A stretch of DNA of 64,000 nt from Shewanella litoralis (lineage in GTDB: Bacteria; Pseudomonadota; Gammaproteobacteria; Enterobacterales; Shewanellaceae), in assembly GCF_009828585.1 (NCBI RefSeq), contig NZ_WSRZ01000005.1:1-64000 (forward strand). Direction: 5' to 3'. The position numbers and the translations under genes were made by a program. The notes under the pieces were generated by a model. That model was given only the letters and a program-made list of their open reading frames with translations. It had not been told where the DNA came from and ran no database searches. Positions 28,652 to 37,702 of the stretch are shown piece after piece (positions within the stretch are counted from its first letter, which is position 1; each line of letters starts with the position of its first letter).

Positions 28652-28680
28652 AAAAGACCCTCGAATTTCTCCGAGGGCCT
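28652..28680 (-). terminator. terminator of the intact tRNA gene (island-borne)
   Basis: CCCTCG (28659-28664) and CGAGGG (28673-28678) pair; the A-run at 28652-28656 gives the T-tract on the minus strand. It probably came with the island, replacing the original one at 21322-21355. Confidence 0.8.
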
Positions 28681-28686
28681 TATCTT

Positions 28687-28735
28687 AATTGGTGGCCCCT
28701 CCCAGACTCGAACTGGGGACCTGACGATTATGAGT
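28687..28735 (-). repeat. attR: right end of the island
   Basis: The 49-bp direct repeat matching 21361-21409, lying inside the intact tRNA gene. Crossover anywhere within it would restore a complete tRNA. Confidence 0.9.
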
Positions 28736-28766
28736 CGTATGCTCTAACCAACTGAGCTAAGGGGCC
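28690..28766 (-). tRNA. ileX: tRNA-Ile2 (anticodon CAU)
   Basis: A 77-nt tRNA with encoded CCA. The acceptor stem GGCCCCT/AGGGGCC, D arm GCTC-GAGC, anticodon loop CTCATAA and T arm CCCAG-TTCGAGT-CTGGG are all visible. The CAU anticodon alone would also fit methionine tRNAs, but the GGCCCCTTAGCTCAG start matches E. coli ileX/ileY, whose C34 is changed to lysidine by TilS, and E. coli ileX also lies close to rpoD. Position 27-43 is a T/C mismatch. The gene is the integration target of the island. Confidence 0.88.
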
Positions 28767-28802
28767 GACTTACGATAGTCGTCACTATCGAAAGCGGGTG
28801 AA

Positions 28803-28831
28803 AGTATACGAAGTTTGTTCGCGCTTGTCAC
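28803..28831 (-). promoter_or_regulatory. sigma-70 promoter of the tRNA gene
   Basis: On the minus strand GTGACA and TATACT are separated by exactly 17 bp and end about 36 bp before the tRNA 5' end. Confidence 0.75.
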
Positions 28832-29049
28832 CCGTGTTTTAACCACTATTTACTTATCTTGTTTCAATTGGTTATCTGTTAAGCAGTTTTGTGGTTATTA
28901 AAGTCAGTTGCAACGACTTTTATCGCTATTAACTCAAAGCGTAGAGCATGAATTCGCTGCAATGAGTGATATTGAAGTGAGTTGTTGGGATTGAATTGTT
29001 GGGTATGAGTTGTTTATGTGAAAAACTTAACGCGTTAAATATGAGGTAT

Positions 29050-29075
29050 AAAAAAACCTGCCGAAGCAGGTTTTT
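29050..29075 (-). terminator. terminator after rpoD
   Basis: AAAAACCTGC and GCAGGTTTTT pair perfectly around CGAA, 24 bp past the rpoD stop. Confidence 0.9.
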
Positions 29076-29098
29076 AACCACAGATGACTCAAATAAGC

Positions 29099-30940
29099 TT
29101 ATTCGTCTAGGAACGACTTTAATATTTCTGAGCGAGAAGGGTGGCGTAACTTACGTAACGCTTTAGCTTCAATCTGACGAATACGTTCACGTGTTACGTC
29201 AAACTGCTTGCCCACTTCTTCAAGAGTGTGGTCGGTGTTCATGTCGATACCGAAACGCATACGCAGTACTTTTGCTTCACGGGCTGTTAAGCCTGCTAGC
29301 ACTTCGTGAGTGGCGTTCTTTAGACTTTCGCTTGTGGCTGAGTCTAATGGTAGCTCGAGGGTAGTGTCCTCGATAAAATCACCTAAATGCGAATCTTCAT
29401 CGTCACCGATTGGGGTTTCCATTGAGATTGGCTCTTTAGCGATTTTAAGTACCTTACGGATCTTATCTTCAGGCATCATCATACGTTCTGCCAATTCTTC
29501 AGGAGACGGTTCGCGGCCCATTTCTTGAAGCATTTGACGTGAAATACGGTTCAGCTTGTTGATAGTTTCAATCATGTGTACTGGAATACGGATCGTACGT
29601 GCCTGGTCAGCAATCGAGCGAGTAATCGCCTGACGGATCCACCAGGTTGCATAAGTTGAGAACTTATAACCACGACGGTATTCAAATTTATCAACCGCTT
29701 TCATCAAACCGATGTTACCTTCCTGGATTAAGTCCAAGAACTGTAAACCACGGTTGGTGTACTTTTTCGCAATAGAAATAACCAGACGTAAGTTGGCTTC
29801 AACCATTTCTTTCTTAGCACGACGTGCTTTGGCTTCACCAATCGACATACGACGGTTAATGTCTTTAATGCCTGCTATGGTTAAATCTGTCTCTTGTTCA
29901 ATGGCCGCCAGTTTACCTACACAACGCGCGACGTCGTCTTCGATCATGCGAAGACCTTCAGCGTATGGTTTCGTGCTGGTTTTTTCTGTGCTAAACCACT
30001 CTAAACTTGTTTCGTTACCCGTAAATGCTTTAATGAAGTTTTTCTTCGGCATTTTGGCTTGTTCAACACAAAGCTTGATCACGAGACGCTCTTGAACACG
30101 TACGCGATCCATCATGTTGCGCATGCTTTTCACTAAACGGTCAAACTGTTTAGGAACGAGGCGGAACTCTTTAAATAATTCACCGATAACAAATAACGAA
30201 CCGATGGCTTCAGGGTGGTCACGGCCTTTTTCAGCAATAATGCCTAAGCTCTTTTCGTAAGCTTCTCTAAGTTGAGTAAACTTCTCTTTAGCTTCTTCAG
30301 GATCGGGACCTTTGTTGCCTTCTTCCTCTTCTTCGTCATCGTCGTCATCGTCGTCATCATCGTTATCGTCATCATCATCGGTGTCAGCCAATTCTGAACC
30401 AATATTGGTGGCGGTAGGGGCGACGTCATCGTCGTCAGGATTGATAAATCCAGAGATAATATCAGACAAGCGTAATTCGTCAGCTTCGTACTGGTCGAAT
30501 TGCTCTAAGATCATTGCGATAGCTTGAGGGTATTCACTCACAGAACTTTGTACTGTGTTAATACCTTCTTCGATACGCTTAGCAATAACAATTTCGCCTT
30601 CACGAGTAAGTAGCTCTACAGTACCCATTTCACGCATGTACATACGTACTGGGTCAGTGGTACGGCCTAACTCACTTTCTACGGTTGCGAGTGCTGCCGC
30701 AGCTTCTTCTGCAGCATCTTCGTCTGTGTTGTCTTCCGACATCATCATGTCATCGGCATCTGGCGCTTCTTCAAAAACGCGGATACCCATGTCATTTATC
30801 ATCTGGATAATATCTTCAATCTGATCTGAATCGACCATGTCTGCTGGTAAGTGGTCGTTCACTTCAGCATAGGTTAAGTAACCTTGCTCTTTACCTTTAG
30901 CGAGCAACAGTTTGAGTTGCGACTGCGGAGTGTGATCCAT
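29099..30940 (-). CDS. rpoD: RNA polymerase sigma-70 factor
   Basis: The primary sigma factor, 613 residues as in E. coli. Region 1.1 (residues 1-80), region 1.2 ([12 protein letters not shown], about 95-106), a long non-conserved region, then regions 2 ([13 protein letters not shown] ... [10 protein letters not shown]), 3 and 4 ([27 protein letters not shown]) are intact. The longest frame begins at 31015, but ATG 30940 gives [10 protein letters not shown], the conserved start. Residues about 187-207 are an almost pure Asp/Glu tract encoded by a trinucleotide repeat. It is the last gene of the macromolecular synthesis operon; a 150-bp gap to dnaG probably holds extra promoters. Confidence 0.97.
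   Translation of the reverse strand: MDHTPQSQLKLLLAKGKEQGYLTYAEVNDHLPADMVDSDQIEDIIQMINDMGIRVFEEAPDADDMMMSEDNTDEDAAEEAAAALATVESELGRTTDPVRMYMREMGTVELLTREGEIVIAKRIEEGINTVQSSVSEYPQAIAMILEQFDQYEADELRLSDIISGFINPDDDDVAPTATNIGSELADTDDDDDNDDDDDDDDDEEEEEGNKGPDPEEAKEKFTQLREAYEKSLGIIAEKGRDHPEAIGSLFVIGELFKEFRLVPKQFDRLVKSMRNMMDRVRVQERLVIKLCVEQAKMPKKNFIKAFTGNETSLEWFSTEKTSTKPYAEGLRMIEDDVARCVGKLAAIEQETDLTIAGIKDINRRMSIGEAKARRAKKEMVEANLRLVISIAKKYTNRGLQFLDLIQEGNIGLMKAVDKFEYRRGYKFSTYATWWIRQAITRSIADQARTIRIPVHMIETINKLNRISRQMLQEMGREPSPEELAERMMMPEDKIRKVLKIAKEPISMETPIGDDEDSHLGDFIEDTTLELPLDSATSESLKNATHEVLAGLTAREAKVLRMRFGIDMNTDHTLEEVGKQFDVTRERIRQIEAKALRKLRHPSRSEILKSFLDE
30320..30382 (-). repeat. trinucleotide repeat encoding the acidic tract of RpoD
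   Basis: About 20 codons of GAT/GAC/GAA/GAG (seen as TCG/TCA/TTC triplets on the plus strand) encode an acidic run broken only by one asparagine. Such repeats are prone to length change. Confidence 0.85.
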
Positions 30941-31090
30941 AGATATCATCCAAGTTTGGGTAACTGATAAAACGATAGGCCATCTAGCTACGCTAAGTGG
31001 CGCGCAAATCGTCAATTATAACTGTGCGGACTCATCTTAGCTAGTCCGTGGCACCGTTTTGTACGCAGATTATTTGTTAATAATTGGGTA

Positions 31091-32818
31091 CTATTTTGCA
31101 ATGCCTTTCATTATCGCAATTAACTTTGTGAGCTGAACTTTTTCAACTTTTGTCAAAGTCTGTTTCAGGCTTAGCTCTTGGTATAGTTGTTCAATATATT
31201 GATTATTCAACCATATCAAGGTTTGCTTAAACTCTGGCAATACGTTTTCATCCGCCACTTGATGGTCCCATTGGGCTAGCTTTGTTAGAGTGCTTTTTTG
31301 TTCATGCTCTCTATGCAGTTCAAGTAGTTGTGCGCTGTTTAACGATTGCTCTCGAGTCATGTCTAGCAAGTGTCCTAGTAATGCGATACCAGGCATTTGC
31401 AGTCGTTGTAATGCAGGCTGAATGGCTAAACCGAAGCCGAGGCTCGGGTTTTGAACAAGTAAGGCAATGGCTAACCTTAACGGTGTACCACGGCCTTGTA
31501 AGCCTTTTGCATTAAGCGGTTTTGCTTTGTTAACCGCAAAACCGAGTTTTTTCTTTAAATCTTCGCTACTGTTCATGCCTAATTTGTGTGCTAGGTTTTC
31601 TAACAGCAAATTCTGTAGGACGGTATCCTGTACCTTTTCAATTAGCGCAATGGCTTGCTTGGCTAATGCCCCTTTATCCGAGCCATGATTGCTACTTAAT
31701 GTATCAAACAAAAACTCTGGCAATAACATGGCTTGTTGCATTAGTGCTTCAAATGCATCTTTGCCAATTTTTCTGACCATGGTGTCAGGGTCTTCGCCTT
31801 GTGGCAAAAACATAAATTTAACCTGGTCGCCGGGTTTTAGCAGTGGCAAGGCGGTTTCTAGTGCTCGCCATGCCGCTTCTCTTCCAGCGCGGTCACCGTC
31901 ATAACAACAGATGACTTGTTTGGCACTACGCACCAACAGTTGAAATTGTTCAGCAGTGGTTGAGGTGCCTAATGATGCTACTGCGTAATCGACCCCAAAT
32001 TGTGCCAGGGCGACGACATCCATGTATCCTTCAACAATTAACACATGTTGTGGGTCACGGTGTTTTTGTTTGAGCTCATATAAACCATAAAGCTCATTAC
32101 CCTTATGAAATATGGGCGTTTCTGGAGAATTCAAGTATTTTGGGGTACCTTCACCCAAAACACGTCCTCCAAATCCGACTACGCGACCTCTGCGATCACG
32201 GATCGGGAACATCAATCTGTCGCGAAAACGGTCATAACGCTTACCGTTATCGTTGGCAATGAGCATGCCTGCTGTCAGTAATTTGTCTTGTGCTGCCTGG
32301 TTTTGGCGATAACGGCCCAGTAAACCATCCCAACCGTCTGGTGCAAAGCCAATACCAAATTGTTCAACGACCTCGTCGGATAAACCACGAAATGCGAGGT
32401 AATCAATTACTTTTTGTTTATCTGTGTGCTGCCGTAATTGAGACTGATAAAAAAGGTTAGCTTCTTCCATCAGTTCGTATAAATCGCGGCTTAATGCTTG
32501 GTCAGGCCTTTTTCCGCTACCTTGTTCTCTTGGTACGGGGATTCCGAGTTGGCCGGCAAGTTCTTCAATGGCATCAACAAATTCGAGGCGATCATATTCC
32601 ATGACAAAGTCAATTGCATTGCCGTGGGCGCCACATCCGAAACAATGATAAAACTGCTTGTCTCTGCTGACGGTAAAAGAGGGTGATTTTTCACTATGAA
32701 AAGGACAACAAGCCGAGTGGTTTTTACCGGCTTTTTTCAAAGGAACTTTGCGATCAATTAGATCGACTATGTCAATGCGAGCTATAAGCTCATTGATAAA
32801 ATCACGAGGTATCGCCAT
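31091..32818 (-). CDS. dnaG: DNA primase
   Basis: A 575-residue replicative primase. The CHC2 zinc ribbon has Cys38, His41, Cys59 and Cys62; the TOPRIM core shows LIVEGYMDVVAL with the catalytic glutamate and YDGDRAGREA; the C-terminal DnaB-interacting helical domain follows. It makes RNA primers at the fork. Order rpsU-yqeY-dnaG-rpoD is the conserved macromolecular synthesis operon with a yqeY insertion. A hairpin between yqeY and dnaG probably lowers its expression relative to rpsU. Confidence 0.96.
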   Translation of the reverse strand: MAIPRDFINELIARIDIVDLIDRKVPLKKAGKNHSACCPFHSEKSPSFTVSRDKQFYHCFGCGAHGNAIDFVMEYDRLEFVDAIEELAGQLGIPVPREQGSGKRPDQALSRDLYELMEEANLFYQSQLRQHTDKQKVIDYLAFRGLSDEVVEQFGIGFAPDGWDGLLGRYRQNQAAQDKLLTAGMLIANDNGKRYDRFRDRLMFPIRDRRGRVVGFGGRVLGEGTPKYLNSPETPIFHKGNELYGLYELKQKHRDPQHVLIVEGYMDVVALAQFGVDYAVASLGTSTTAEQFQLLVRSAKQVICCYDGDRAGREAAWRALETALPLLKPGDQVKFMFLPQGEDPDTMVRKIGKDAFEALMQQAMLLPEFLFDTLSSNHGSDKGALAKQAIALIEKVQDTVLQNLLLENLAHKLGMNSSEDLKKKLGFAVNKAKPLNAKGLQGRGTPLRLAIALLVQNPSLGFGLAIQPALQRLQMPGIALLGHLLDMTREQSLNSAQLLELHREHEQKSTLTKLAQWDHQVADENVLPEFKQTLIWLNNQYIEQLYQELSLKQTLTKVEKVQLTKLIAIMKGIAK

Positions 32819-32866
32819 TGATTGCTATTTTTCTCGAATTTACTTTATCAACTGATTTAAACAAAC

Positions 32867-32888
32867 AAGCCGTGCAAGTGCACGGCTT
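32867..32888 (-). terminator. attenuating hairpin between yqeY and dnaG
   Basis: AAGCCGTGC and GCACGGCTT pair perfectly around four bases. The T-tract on the minus strand is weak, consistent with partial termination as known upstream of dnaG in E. coli. Confidence 0.65.
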
Positions 32889-32907
32889 ATTCAACATTAA
32901 AAAGCGA

Positions 32908-33351
32908 TTACTTCAATTTAGCGCGTATCATAGTACCAATGGCACCTAAATCTGCACGTCCTTGAACTTTCGATTTTAATGCTCCCATTACTTTACCCAT
33001 ATCCGCCATGGTTGCAGCACCTACTTCAGCGATAGTGGCATCGATAATCGTTGCGACTTCATCTTCAGTAAGTTGTTTCGGTAAAAAAGTTTCAATAACT
33101 TGAATCTCTTCTGCCTCGGCTGCAGCTAACTCCGGACGACCGGCTGCTTCATATTGAGCAATCGAGTCACGGCGCTGTTTCACCATTTTGGTTAATACAG
33201 CTATCGCTTGTTCATCAGTCAGAGTTTCGCGGGTATCCACTTCAATCTGTTTGATGGCGGCAAGTGCCATACGAATTGTCCCCAGGCGTACTTTTTCTTT
33301 AGCACGCATGGCGTCTTTCATTTGGTCTTTTAGCTGATCGGTTAAGTTCAT
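32908..33351 (-). CDS. yqeY: GatB/YqeY domain protein
   Basis: A 147-residue helical protein that shares the tRNA-contacting C-terminal domain of GatB. Typical blocks are LKDQMKDAMRAKEKVRLGTIRM at the start (in parts), then AIKQIEVDTR and the C-terminal MGKVMGALKSKVQGRADL. Its precise role is unknown; tRNA-related metabolism is inferred from the domain. It follows rpsU after 7 bp, a common position in many gammaproteobacteria. Confidence 0.9.
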   Translation of the reverse strand: MNLTDQLKDQMKDAMRAKEKVRLGTIRMALAAIKQIEVDTRETLTDEQAIAVLTKMVKQRRDSIAQYEAAGRPELAAAEAEEIQVIETFLPKQLTEDEVATIIDATIAEVGAATMADMGKVMGALKSKVQGRADLGAIGTMIRAKLK

Positions 33352-33358
33352 AATGAGA

Positions 33359-33574
33359 TTAATATAAACGTACGCGACGTGCGTTTTCGCGAGAAAGCTT
33401 TTTAGCTAAACGCTTAACTGCAGCAGCTTTTGCACGCTTACGAGCAGTAGTTGGCTTCTCGTAGAATTCACGAGCACGCACGTCAGCTAAAATACCAGCT
33501 TTTTCACAAGAGCGCTTGAAACGACGAAGAGCTACGTCGAATGGTTCGTTTTCACGTACTTTAATAATTGGCAT
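33359..33574 (-). CDS. rpsU: 30S ribosomal protein S21
   Basis: A 71-residue basic protein, [20 protein letters not shown] onwards, identical in layout to E. coli S21. It helps mRNA binding at the 30S platform. A strong AAGGGGTG ribosome binding site precedes the ATG. It heads the macromolecular synthesis operon and is divergent from tsaD, as in E. coli. Confidence 0.97.
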   Translation of the reverse strand: MPIIKVRENEPFDVALRRFKRSCEKAGILADVRAREFYEKPTTARKRAKAAAVKRLAKKLSRENARRVRLY

Positions 33575-33907
33575 ACGCCATCACCCCTTAGGTGTAGTTA
33601 TGTTGGTTGGCTAAGTCTACAGTTCAACACTGTCTGTCATGAGTTTAAAAACAAATGCCAGCACATTAAACAGCAGTGTCTCAACTCAATCCAAAGGCTA
33701 TTTAAAATGGTGCGGAATTTTACACCGAGCAGCGACCATTTGTAAACCCCTGATTGATTTTCTCTTTGCGTTGGCTGTAAGGCACTCATTTTTAATATGT
33801 TAGCTGAATTTAATCAAAACTCTGGCAGGTTAAATACTGAAACATTGGAGTATTTACCTCGACACGGGTAGAATTAGCGGCCATATTTTTGATGAAGACG
33901 AGAGATT
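33575..33907. other. divergent rpsU-tsaD promoter region
   Basis: A 333-bp gap without a gene. It holds the rpsU promoter at 33717-33746 and presumably the tsaD promoter. I see no clear LexA box. Confidence 0.6.
33717..33746 (-). promoter_or_regulatory. sigma-70 promoter of the rpsU operon
   Basis: On the minus strand TTTACA and TAAAAT are separated by 18 bp, about 145 bp before the rpsU start. Confidence 0.6.
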
Positions 33908-34924
33908 ATGCGGGTTATTGGTATAGAGACATCCTGTGATGAAACTGGGATTGCAGTGTATGACGATAAATTAGGCTTAATGTCGCATGTGCTATATAGC
34001 CAAGTCAAATTGCACGCCGATTATGGTGGTGTGGTGCCTGAGCTCGCATCTCGTGATCATGTTCGTAAAATTGTGCCGCTAATTAAACAGGCGTTAACTC
34101 AGGCTAATTCAAGTTTAGATGACATCGATGGCGTGGCGTACACCAAAGGCCCTGGGCTCATTGGTGCGTTGCTTGTAGGTGCCTGTGTAGGTCGCTCTTT
34201 AGCTTATGCATGGAATAAACCTGCTGTGGGCGTACATCACATGGAAGGCCATTTATTGGCACCTATGTTAGAAGATGATGCACCGGAATTTCCGTTTGTC
34301 GCATTGTTAGTGTCAGGCGGTCATTCTATGTTGGTGCAAGTTGAAGGCATTGGCCGTTATCAAGTGTTAGGTGAGTCGGTTGATGACGCCGCGGGTGAAG
34401 CGTTTGATAAAACCGCCAAGCTAATGGGACTGGATTATCCCGGCGGACCACGCCTAGCTAAATTAGCGCAACAAGGTGTACCAGCTGGGTATAAATTCCC
34501 GCGACCTATGACAGATAGACCGGGATTAGATTTCAGCTTTTCTGGTTTAAAAACCTTTACCGCCAATACTATTGCGGCAGAGCCTAACGATCATCAAACT
34601 CGGGCGAATATTGCTCGCGCGTTTGAAGAGGCCGTTGTTGATACCCTGGCAATTAAGTGCAAACGAGCTCTAAAGCAAACGGGTTATAAGCGATTAGTGA
34701 TAGCCGGTGGCGTGAGTGCAAATACGCGGTTACGTGAATCGTTAGCTGAAATGATGACTAATTTAGGCGGTAAAGTGTACTATCCGCGGGGTGAGTTTTG
34801 CACCGATAATGGCGCAATGATTGCTTATGCGGGTTTACAACGTTTACGCGCTGGGCAGATTGAGCCTTTGTCTGTTAAAGGGCAACCTCGTTGGCCTTTA
34901 GATACCTTACCTGCAGTAAATTAG
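33908..34924 (+). CDS. tsaD: tRNA N6-threonylcarbamoyladenosine transferase
   Basis: A 338-residue ASKHA-fold protein that transfers threonylcarbamoyl to A37 of ANN-decoding tRNAs together with TsaB and Tsa[14 protein letters not shown] starts the protein; the metal-binding histidines are in VHHMEGH (about 108-114) and SGGHSMLV is intact. Length matches E. coli (337). A terminator at 34945-34979 closes the gene. Confidence 0.96.
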   Translation: MRVIGIETSCDETGIAVYDDKLGLMSHVLYSQVKLHADYGGVVPELASRDHVRKIVPLIKQALTQANSSLDDIDGVAYTKGPGLIGALLVGACVGRSLAYAWNKPAVGVHHMEGHLLAPMLEDDAPEFPFVALLVSGGHSMLVQVEGIGRYQVLGESVDDAAGEAFDKTAKLMGLDYPGGPRLAKLAQQGVPAGYKFPRPMTDRPGLDFSFSGLKTFTANTIAAEPNDHQTRANIARAFEEAVVDTLAIKCKRALKQTGYKRLVIAGGVSANTRLRESLAEMMTNLGGKVYYPRGEFCTDNGAMIAYAGLQRLRAGQIEPLSVKGQPRWPLDTLPAVN

Positions 34925-34944
34925 CGTTAACTGCTCGTGATGAT

Positions 34945-34979
34945 AAACCTAACTTTTATTCGATGAGTTAGGTTTTTTT
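34945..34979 (+). terminator. terminator between convergent tsaD and plsY
   Basis: AAACCTAACT and AGTTAGGTTT pair perfectly and a T-run follows on the plus strand. The hairpin lies across the last codons of plsY. Confidence 0.85.
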
Positions 34980-35578
34980 ATGGATTTTTTTCGGGAGACT
35001 TTACTTTCTTTGCCAAGGCGCAAACGGCCGATATTGTCTTTATGACGAATTAAAATCAAGGTAGAAAGCATCGCAACAGGCAGAATAAACCTATCATCTA
35101 ACCACCAGGTATAAAAAGGCGCGAGTGTTGCAGCAGCCATGGCTGCGACCGATGAGTAACGCGTGATAAGCACAAACACAATCCAAGTAACGATAAGGCA
35201 CAAGGCTAAATCGCCACCAATGGGCGCCATTGCACCAAATGCGGTAGCGACACCTTTACCGCCTTTAAAACCAAAAAACAGTGGAAATATATGACCTAGA
35301 CAGGCACTGACTGCAATAAAGCCTAGTGATGCCGCATCAAGACCTATTTTATAGCCAAGGTAAGAAGGCAAAGCACCTTTTAGCATGTCGAAAAATAGGA
35401 CTAAAACCGCAGAGCTCACGCCGCCGATCCGCAATACGTTTGTGGCGCCAGGATTGCCAGAGCCGCTGGTTCGTGGATCAGGTAAACCTCTTATTTTACA
35501 AACCAATACGGCACTTGAGATCGAACCTGCTAAGTACGCGGCGATGATCATCAATATTGTGACAATAACGGTGTTCAA
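34949..35578 (-). CDS. plsY: glycerol-3-phosphate acyltransferase
   Basis: A 209-residue inner-membrane enzyme that acylates glycerol-3-phosphate from acyl phosphate in phospholipid synthesis. The three cytoplasmic motifs are seen: [11 protein letters not shown], the [18 protein letters not shown] block, and the RHKDNIGRL block near the C-terminus. About five helices are predicted. The last ten residues are basic and serine-rich, longer than usual. Confidence 0.95.
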   Translation of the reverse strand: MNTVIVTILMIIAAYLAGSISSAVLVCKIRGLPDPRTSGSGNPGATNVLRIGGVSSAVLVLFFDMLKGALPSYLGYKIGLDAASLGFIAVSACLGHIFPLFFGFKGGKGVATAFGAMAPIGGDLALCLIVTWIVFVLITRYSSVAAMAAATLAPFYTWWLDDRFILPVAMLSTLILIRHKDNIGRLRLGKESKVSRKKSIKKPNSSNKS

Positions 35579-35858
35579 ATTGGTTTCCTTACTCTTCTTA
35601 GGGTATCATCGCGCATTCGTTTGTAAGACAGGTATTTTTCAGTATCCACTGACACTGTCTTCACGTTAACATTGTTGATTCAAACAAGCTGATTAAAATA
35701 CGTTGCTTCAAATAATGTTAATTGCACAACAGCGCTTATCCTACTGCTTTAATTCATTAGGAAAAAGGCCAAATGTGTATTATTAAGCATATAATCGGTA
35801 ATAAAGTTTGATTAAGATGATCTTCGGGTCTGTTTAAGTCGTTAAGGTGGATAGTTGC

Positions 35859-36212
35859 ATGGATAAAGTGCTTATACGTCAGTTAGCCATAGAAACCGTG
35901 ATTGGTATTTATGACTGGGAAAAAAAGCTTCACCAAACATTACTGATTGATTTAGATATGGCATGGGACAACCGTCTCGCTGCGGCCAGTGACGATTACG
36001 AACACGCGTTATGTTACGAGACTGTATCGAATCGCTTAACGGCACTTATTACTGAAAAGCCGATTGAATTAATTGAAACCGTTGCCGAAATGATTGCGCA
36101 ATGTTTGCAAGATGAATTTAACGTACCCTGGGTTAAAGTGGTGGTGATGAAGCCTGGTGCAGTGCCTCATGCGGCTTCGGTGGGCGTTGAAATTGAACGT
36201 GGCCGTATTTAA
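35859..36212 (+). CDS. folB: dihydroneopterin aldolase
   Basis: A 117-residue folate-pathway enzyme that cleaves dihydroneopterin to 6-hydroxymethyl-dihydropterin. GVYDWE-type block (IGIYDWEKK) and KPGAVPHAASVGVEIER are conserved. The frame is open from GTG 35847, but AAGGTGG (35844-35850) serves ATG 35859. folK follows after 39 bp and acts on its product, so they form one unit. Confidence 0.94.
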   Translation: MDKVLIRQLAIETVIGIYDWEKKLHQTLLIDLDMAWDNRLAAASDDYEHALCYETVSNRLTALITEKPIELIETVAEMIAQCLQDEFNVPWVKVVVMKPGAVPHAASVGVEIERGRI

Positions 36213-36251
36213 CAGTGTTTCTTTTATCGTATTAGCAATTTAGGTTAGTCA

Positions 36252-36776
36252 ATGGCACGTATTTACATCAGCTTAGGCACCAATATTTCTCCTGAGCAAC
36301 ACCTTAAAGCCGGTTTGCTTGATTTGCAGCAGTATTTTGGCGCTTTACAATTATCGCGGGTATTTGAAAGTGAAGCGGTTGGATTTAAAGGCACCAATTT
36401 TTTGAACATGGTTGCCGCCGCAGATACCGACATGAGCATTGCTGATGTGGTCGCGACGTTTAAACAGATTGAACAAGCTAATGGACGCATTAAAAGCGAA
36501 AAGAAGTTTAGTCCAAGAAGCTTAGACATTGATTTGCTGTTGTACGATAACACCGTTTGCGCTTTACCAGTTGAACTCCCCCGTGGTGAGATTTTATTTA
36601 ATGCTTTTGTATTGTGGCCATTAGCTGAAATTGCCCCCGATTTGCAACACCCTGTTGTACAAAAAAATTATCACTCGCTTTGGCAGGCGTATGACAAACA
36701 ATGTCAAAACCTGTGGCCTATCGCGTTTGATTTTCCTGCAGAATTACAACCAAGTTTAATATTATCAACTCTCTAA
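36252..36776 (+). CDS. folK: HPPK, 2-amino-4-hydroxy-6-hydroxymethyldihydropteridine pyrophosphokinase
   Basis: A 174-residue pyrophosphokinase that activates the FolB product. The start YISLGTNISPEQHL, the FSPRSLDIDLLLYD block (metal-binding aspartates) and the PHPR-like substitute EIAPDLQHP are seen. In the usual N-terminal motif N is conserved (GTN). This copy lies next to folB; many relatives also have one next to pcnB, so it may be a second FolK. Confidence 0.9.
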   Translation: MARIYISLGTNISPEQHLKAGLLDLQQYFGALQLSRVFESEAVGFKGTNFLNMVAAADTDMSIADVVATFKQIEQANGRIKSEKKFSPRSLDIDLLLYDNTVCALPVELPRGEILFNAFVLWPLAEIAPDLQHPVVQKNYHSLWQAYDKQCQNLWPIAFDFPAELQPSLILSTL

Positions 36777-36801
36777 AAAGTGACTCCCCACAAGGAAAAA
36801 T

Positions 36802-37599
36802 ATGGACACGTTTCAAGTTATTTTGTTGGCATTGATTCAAGGTTTGACTGAGTTTTTACCCATTTCTAGCTCGGCGCATTTAATTTTACCCTCACAGCTT
36901 TTCGGCTGGTCTGATCAAGGCTTGTCATTTGACGTCGCGGTCAATACAGGCTCGTTATTTGCGGTGGTGATTTACTTTCGCCATGACATTGTGACCTTAG
37001 CTAAATCATGGTTTAGCAGTTTTACCGGTAAACAAAGCCAGGAGAGTAAATTGGCCTGGTGGATCATTTTGGCAACGATCCCAGCCGTCATCGTCGGTTT
37101 TACGGCCAAAGACTTTATTGAAACTCATTTTAGAAATACCTTAGTGATTGCCATTACAACTATCGTGTTTGGTTTGTTTCTGTGGTTGGCTGACCGTATG
37201 TCAAAAGCGCAATTAAATGAGTTTCAAATGGGTTGGAAAAAAGCCCTGCTTATCGGTTTAGCTCAAGCGATGGCACTGATCCCTGGAACATCACGCTCTG
37301 GTGCCACAATGACCGCAGCCCTGATGCTTGGCTTAACCCGCGAAGCGGCGGCGCGTTTCTCGTTTTTAATGTCAATTCCGGTGAGTTTTGGTGCGGCCTT
37401 ACTGGTCACTAAAGATTTAGTTGAAAGCCCTGCTGCTATTGATTACCAAGCGCTTGGTTTGGGCATTGTAGTGTCGTTTATTGCAGCATACTTGTGTATT
37501 CACTACTTTTTAAAGTTTATTAGCAAAATCGGCATGACCCCATTTGTGATTTACCGTTTATTATTAGGCGGCTTATTGCTTGGTATGCTCTATCTTTAA
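36802..37599 (+). CDS. uppP: undecaprenyl-diphosphatase
   Basis: A 265-residue membrane phosphatase (BacA) that recycles undecaprenyl diphosphate for cell wall synthesis. Both signature motifs are present: [16 protein letters not shown] (about 15-30) and the [14 protein letters not shown] block (about 167-180). About eight helices are predicted. Placement next to folB and cca matches E. coli. Confidence 0.96.
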   Translation: MDTFQVILLALIQGLTEFLPISSSAHLILPSQLFGWSDQGLSFDVAVNTGSLFAVVIYFRHDIVTLAKSWFSSFTGKQSQESKLAWWIILATIPAVIVGFTAKDFIETHFRNTLVIAITTIVFGLFLWLADRMSKAQLNEFQMGWKKALLIGLAQAMALIPGTSRSGATMTAALMLGLTREAAARFSFLMSIPVSFGAALLVTKDLVESPAAIDYQALGLGIVVSFIAAYLCIHYFLKFISKIGMTPFVIYRLLLGGLLLGMLYL

Positions 37600-37631
37600 G
37601 ATGATGGCTAAAAATTAATTACACACTTTAT

Positions 37632-37656
37632 AAACGGGTAGCAATACCCGTTTTTT
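37632..37656 (+). terminator. terminator after uppP
   Basis: AAACGGGTA and TACCCGTTT pair perfectly around GCAA with a T-run. Confidence 0.9.
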
Positions 37657-37702
37657 GTTTTCATTATTGGTAACTGTTTGTTATCTCGAGTTAAGGTTTA
37701 CT

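Noticed and set aside
28690-28766. Elongator methionine tRNA
   Set aside because: Anticodon fits, but the GGCCCCT acceptor stem and position near rpoD match tRNA-Ile2.
30312-30527. Serine-rich frame opposite rpoD
   Set aside because: It is the antisense of the Asp/Glu tract.
35847-35858. GTG start for folB
   Set aside because: The GTG lies inside the AAGGTGG ribosome binding site of the ATG at 35859.
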